Positions 20,700-23,304 of a stretch of DNA of 23,304 nucleotides are shown here, in pieces. The position numbers were made by a program, and so were the translations under genes. A model generated the notes under the pieces. It searched no databases, had not been told where the DNA came from, and worked only from the letters and a program-made list of their open reading frames with translations. Numbering within the stretch: position 1 is the first letter of the stretch; every line of letters starts with the position of its first letter. The DNA is from QYQL01 sp041674265 (GTDB taxonomy: Bacteria; Verrucomicrobiota; Verrucomicrobiia; Chthoniobacterales; Terrimicrobiaceae), in contig JBAYWC010000041.1 of the NCBI GenBank assembly GCA_041674265.1, forward strand, positions 1 to 23,304. The letters run 5' to 3'.

Positions 20700-21700
20700 A
20701 AGTTATAGAACTGCGGAACAGAACCGGCTTGGAAGGTCTAACCATCGCCGATCGGTCGGACCCGCAGCCGGGCCCCGAACAGGTGCTGATCCAAATGCGC
20801 GCGGCATCCCTGAACTACCGCGATTTACTGGTCGTAAACAGCAGCCTCTACCCCGATGCCCGCCTGCCTTTGATTCCCTTGTCTGACGGCATAGGCAGTG
20901 TTCTGGCCGTGGGAGGGAAGGTAACGCGCGTAAAACCCGGCGACAGGGTGGCGGGCATCTTCGATCAAAACTGGCTCGCGGGTGAAATACCCGAATCCAG
21001 CTTGACTCTCGGTGGGAGCATGGACGGAGTCCTGGCGCAGCAGATCGTGTTGCATCAGGACGGCGTGACTCCGGTGCCGGAACACCTGACGGATGAAGAA
21101 GCGGCCGCCCTGCCATGCGCCGCAGTGACGGCATGGAACGCCCTGATGGTGCAGGGCGAGTTGAAGCCCGGCGCGACAGTATTGGTGCAGGGAACCGGCG
21201 GTGTTTCCCTGTTTGCCTTGCAGTTCGCGCTTCTGGGCGGGGCGCGCGTGATCGTCCTGTCCAGCAGCGACGAGAAATTGGAACGGGCGCGCCAGTTGGG
21301 CGCCCATGAACTCATCAACTACAAACAAACTCCCGATTGGGACAAGGAGGCGCGCAGCCGCACGGGCGGCCAGGGTGTTGACCGTGTCATCGAGGTAGGC
21401 GGGCCGGAGACTCTGCATCGCTCATTGAATGCCGTGCGGACGGAGGGGCAAATCAGCCTGGTCGGGATATTGTCCGGGGCCAGCACCGAGATTTTCATAC
21501 CATCGATTCTGACAAGACAAATTTGTCTGAAAGGGGTTTACGTGGGAAGCCGCCGCACCTTTGAGCAGATGAATGCCGCAATCAGTCTGCATAAACTCAG
21601 GCCGGTGGTTGATCGCGTTTTCCCATTTGAAGAAGCGGTCGAGGCATTGCGGTATATGAAGAAAGGCGGGTATTTCGGCAAGATAGCCGTTCGGTTTTGA
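20696..21700 (+). CDS. Zinc-independent MDR-family NAD(P)-dependent oxidoreductase
   Basis: A 334-residue medium-chain dehydrogenase/reductase of the quinone-oxidoreductase type. The N-terminal GroES-like domain has the LNYRDLLV motif but DGIGSV in place of the zinc ligand GHE, so it is not a true zinc alcohol dehydrogenase. The Rossmann domain begins VLVQGTGGVSLFALQFALLGGARVIV (around residue 163), followed by SSSDEKLERARQLGAHELINY, consistent with NADPH use. The C-terminal VFPFEEAVEALRYMKKGGYFGKIAV is typical. The start is fixed by the ATGA overlap with DUF5069; upstream in-frame residues are not family-like. It is a plausible partner of the OYE reductase in quinone or enone reduction. Confidence 0.9.
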   Translation: MKVIELRNRTGLEGLTIADRSDPQPGPEQVLIQMRAASLNYRDLLVVNSSLYPDARLPLIPLSDGIGSVLAVGGKVTRVKPGDRVAGIFDQNWLAGEIPESSLTLGGSMDGVLAQQIVLHQDGVTPVPEHLTDEEAAALPCAAVTAWNALMVQGELKPGATVLVQGTGGVSLFALQFALLGGARVIVLSSSDEKLERARQLGAHELINYKQTPDWDKEARSRTGGQGVDRVIEVGGPETLHRSLNAVRTEGQISLVGILSGASTEIFIPSILTRQICLKGVYVGSRRTFEQMNAAISLHKLRPVVDRVFPFEEAVEALRYMKKGGYFGKIAVRF

Positions 21701-21704
21701 AACC

Positions 21705-22625
21705 ATGAAGCGGATACCCATAGCCATTGGATTGCTTTTTTTAAGCAATGCTGCAGGTGCCGCCATACACAAGAACATCGCGGCGAAAACACCGGATGGC
21801 CTCAATATTTCCGCTCAGGAGTATGGCAATCCCCAGGGGCCTGAGATCGTTCTTATTCATGGATTGGGGCAGAGCCATCTTTCCTGGAAGAAACAGGTGG
21901 AAAGCCCGCTTGCGAAGGATTTCAGAATCCTCACTTATGACCTTCGGGGTCATGCTGATTCGGACAAACCGTCGGACAAGAGTTATTACGAAGAAGGCAA
22001 GCGGTGGGGCGATGAACTCAAGGCTGTGATCGATGCCGCGGGTTTCAAAAAACCCACGCTTGTCGGCTGGTCGCTCGGCGGCGTCATCATTGCCAATTAT
22101 CTCCATACCTACGGCGACAAGGATTTGTCCGGAGTCGTTTTGGTGGATGCAGTTGTCGGGTTCAAGGCGGAATTTTTCGGCCCTGGCCCGAAAGCGGGGC
22201 TTGTGTCGGACGATCTCGAACCGCGGGTTCGCGGAATCGCCGCCTTCCTGCGCGCCTGCTTCGCAAAACAACCGCCGATGGAGGATTTCGAGTTGATGCT
22301 TGCCTACAATGCGATGGTTCCCCGCGAGGTTCAACGGGCGGTCAAACATGTGACCATTGAGGGCGCCGAGGTGGCCTTTCGACAGCTGAAAGTTCCAACT
22401 CTCATTATTCAAGGCGAGGAGGATGCCCTGGTGACAAGCGCGACGGCACTCTATGCCAAGAACTTGATCAAGCCCGCAAAGCTTTCCTTTTATCCCCGTG
22501 TGGGGCATGCGCCGTTTTATGAAAATCCGGAGCAATTTAACGCCGATTTGCGGGCTTTATTGAAGGAGACGCTGAAGCCTGGCCCTCAGAACAACAAACC
22601 ACAAAGAAAGAAACAAAAACTATGA
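21705..22625 (+). CDS. Exported alpha/beta hydrolase
   Basis: A 306-residue alpha/beta-hydrolase-fold protein with a Sec signal peptide (KRIPIAIGLLFLSNAAGA, cleavage near residue 19-20), so it acts in the periplasm or outside. The catalytic triad is readable: Ser123 in GWSLGG, Asp240 in GEEDALV and His268 in VGHAPF; the oxyanion loop is IHGLGQSHLSW. The substrate cannot be inferred beyond esters or lactones. The last ~15 residues are a basic, Gln/Lys-rich tail. The gene begins 4 bp after the MDR stop and overlaps the next gene by 4 bp (ATGA), hence is part of the same operon. Confidence 0.9.
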   Translation: MKRIPIAIGLLFLSNAAGAAIHKNIAAKTPDGLNISAQEYGNPQGPEIVLIHGLGQSHLSWKKQVESPLAKDFRILTYDLRGHADSDKPSDKSYYEEGKRWGDELKAVIDAAGFKKPTLVGWSLGGVIIANYLHTYGDKDLSGVVLVDAVVGFKAEFFGPGPKAGLVSDDLEPRVRGIAAFLRACFAKQPPMEDFELMLAYNAMVPREVQRAVKHVTIEGAEVAFRQLKVPTLIIQGEEDALVTSATALYAKNLIKPAKLSFYPRVGHAPFYENPEQFNADLRALLKETLKPGPQNNKPQRKKQKL

Positions 22626-22998
22626 ACACCAAATCCAATACTCCTGATCTGACCCAACGCCCGCCGCGCAGTCCGCGTGTCCGTCTCGGCGGCTACGTCA
22701 TCCTCCCTCGCATGCTCGACAAGTGCCGGGCGGAAATCGCCAGTGTTGCCGGCGAATATCATTACAATTGTCCCATGGACCAAAGGTTTCTTCAATTCAC
22801 CGGCATTGATCCCGAAGTTCTGAAAACGGAGGTCGCCAGAGGGCTGGGAGACGGGGCGCTTCTCGCCTGGATACAGGCCAATGCGCCGGTCAAGCATAAC
22901 CCTATTTTCCGTTGGTCATTCTCGGCGTGGAGCCACTGGTCATTCTTCTCGTCGCCATCGCCACCACCCTCATCGGCCATGATTTGCGCAAGGCGTAA
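22622..22998 (+). pseudogene. DUF5069 gene truncated by fusion to an unrelated membrane-helix C-terminus
   Basis: The first ~90 residues are a textbook DUF5069 of the LGGYVILPRMLDKCRAE type, with GEYHYNCPMDQRFLQFTGID and LLAWIQANAPVK. At about 22895-22900 similarity ends. In the original frame the sequence becomes serine-rich and implausible until a stop near 23050. In another frame, 22900-22998 encodes PYFPLVILGVEPLVILLVA and IATTLIGHDLRKA then TAA, a good transmembrane helix with a basic end. I read this as a deletion join between the 5' part of a DUF5069 gene and the 3' end of an unrelated membrane-protein gene. The start overlaps the hydrolase stop (ATGA). Confidence 0.7.
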
Positions 22999-23088
22999 CA
23001 CCGATGAGGAGCGACTTTGCTCCCACTCCGACTCTTTCCACAAGAGCTAGAAGCTAGTTCGTCGAGTCGATTGTTGCAGGAAAAAAGT

Positions 23089-23130
23089 CCCTGTTACCGG
23101 GCTTGACGTTCTTTCAAGGCTGTTACAGGG
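23089..23130. repeat. Paired direct/inverted repeat element
   Basis: CTGTTACCGGG (23091-23101) and CTGTTACAGGG (23120-23130) are direct repeats with one mismatch. At the same time CCCTGTTAC (23089-23097) pairs with GTTACAGGG (23122-23130) with one mismatch, enclosing a nested CTTGA/TCAAG stem (23102-23106 and 23114-23118). It could be a regulator binding site, a recombination site or a hairpin. It lies within 22999-23304, where no convincing intact gene is seen. Confidence 0.35.
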
Positions 23131-23136
23131 TGAGTC

Positions 23137-23271
23137 ATGGCCACCTCGTCGACAACCTACCCCCGGAAATGGAAATCAGGGAAAACTACGGTCATCCTAA
23201 ATAGGAAAATGGAAACACCGCATGTTCTCTATCTGTCTGATTTTAAGCGAATTCCCATCGCTCCGAGATGA
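23137..23271 (+). pseudogene. Possible integrase N-terminal remnant
   Basis: An ATG at 23137, just after the repeat element, encodes 44 residues beginning MATSSTTYPRKWKSGKTTVI. The YPRKWxxGxTTVxxxR pattern resembles the N-terminal strand of tyrosine recombinases seen in Verrucomicrobiota, but I hold this loosely. The rest lacks family features. The stop overlaps a new ATG at 23268 whose frame is open to the window end. Confidence 0.2.
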
Positions 23272-23304
23272 ATCTTCCAGGTGATTACCGATTCATGCTC
23301 AATA

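Noticed and set aside
20696..21700. Zinc-dependent alcohol dehydrogenase
   Set aside because: The catalytic zinc-ligand motif GHE is absent and no structural-zinc cysteine cluster is seen; it fits the zinc-less MDR/quinone-oxidoreductase type.
1..23304. CRISPR array, tRNA or rRNA genes
   Set aside because: No regularly spaced repeat series, cloverleaf-forming sequence or conserved rRNA segment was seen on either strand.

Overview
This is a GC-rich bacterial chromosome segment that most resembles Verrucomicrobiota or a PVC relative. The taxonomic call is inference. It rests on DUF5069 proteins, a stand-alone 5'-3' exonuclease, prepilins with an RRA|FSLVE-type cleavage site, a GT81 glycosyltransferase of the glucosyl-3-phosphoglycerate synthase type, and the near absence of clear Shine-Dalgarno sequences. 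Genes are tightly packed, with many 4-bp ATGA overlaps.

Left part (1-6900). A transposase 3' end (2-178) faces a long leftward operon-like block. In transcription order the block is a BamD-like TPR protein, LptE, RsmI, a DUF2752 membrane protein, three pseudopilins and a GspE/PilB ATPase. It mixes outer-membrane biogenesis with a partial type II secretion / type IV pilus set that lacks the inner-membrane platform protein and prepilin peptidase.

Middle (6984-16697). Rightward genes encode a Pol I-like 5' nuclease ending in a possible sliding-clamp motif, a short signal-peptide ORF, a ~390-bp non-coding stretch that folds by eye into a 6S-like rod, and a WalJ/YycJ-type metallo-beta-lactamase. 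Next come a leftward GT81 synthase divergent from a GT4 plus HAD pair (possibly a glucosylglycerate-type solute pathway), ribosomal protein L28, a 66-residue conserved protein, an OppF-like ATPase, RodA, a TauE/SafE permease and a DUF1634 protein.

Decayed zone (16694-18350). An MFS gene is frameshifted and cut off. It is followed by fragments of an aldo/keto reductase, a GyrI-like protein and an SRPBCC protein surrounding one intact VOC/PhnB gene. This looks like a recombination or deletion scar.

Right part (18410-23304). A NemR-like TetR regulator and a downstream operon (old-yellow-enzyme reductase, DUF5069, zinc-less MDR oxidoreductase, secreted alpha/beta hydrolase, broken second DUF5069) carry near-identical operator-like palindromes before tetR and before the reductase. 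This suggests an inducible electrophile or quinone response. The window ends in a non-coding stretch with paired repeats and a possible integrase remnant.
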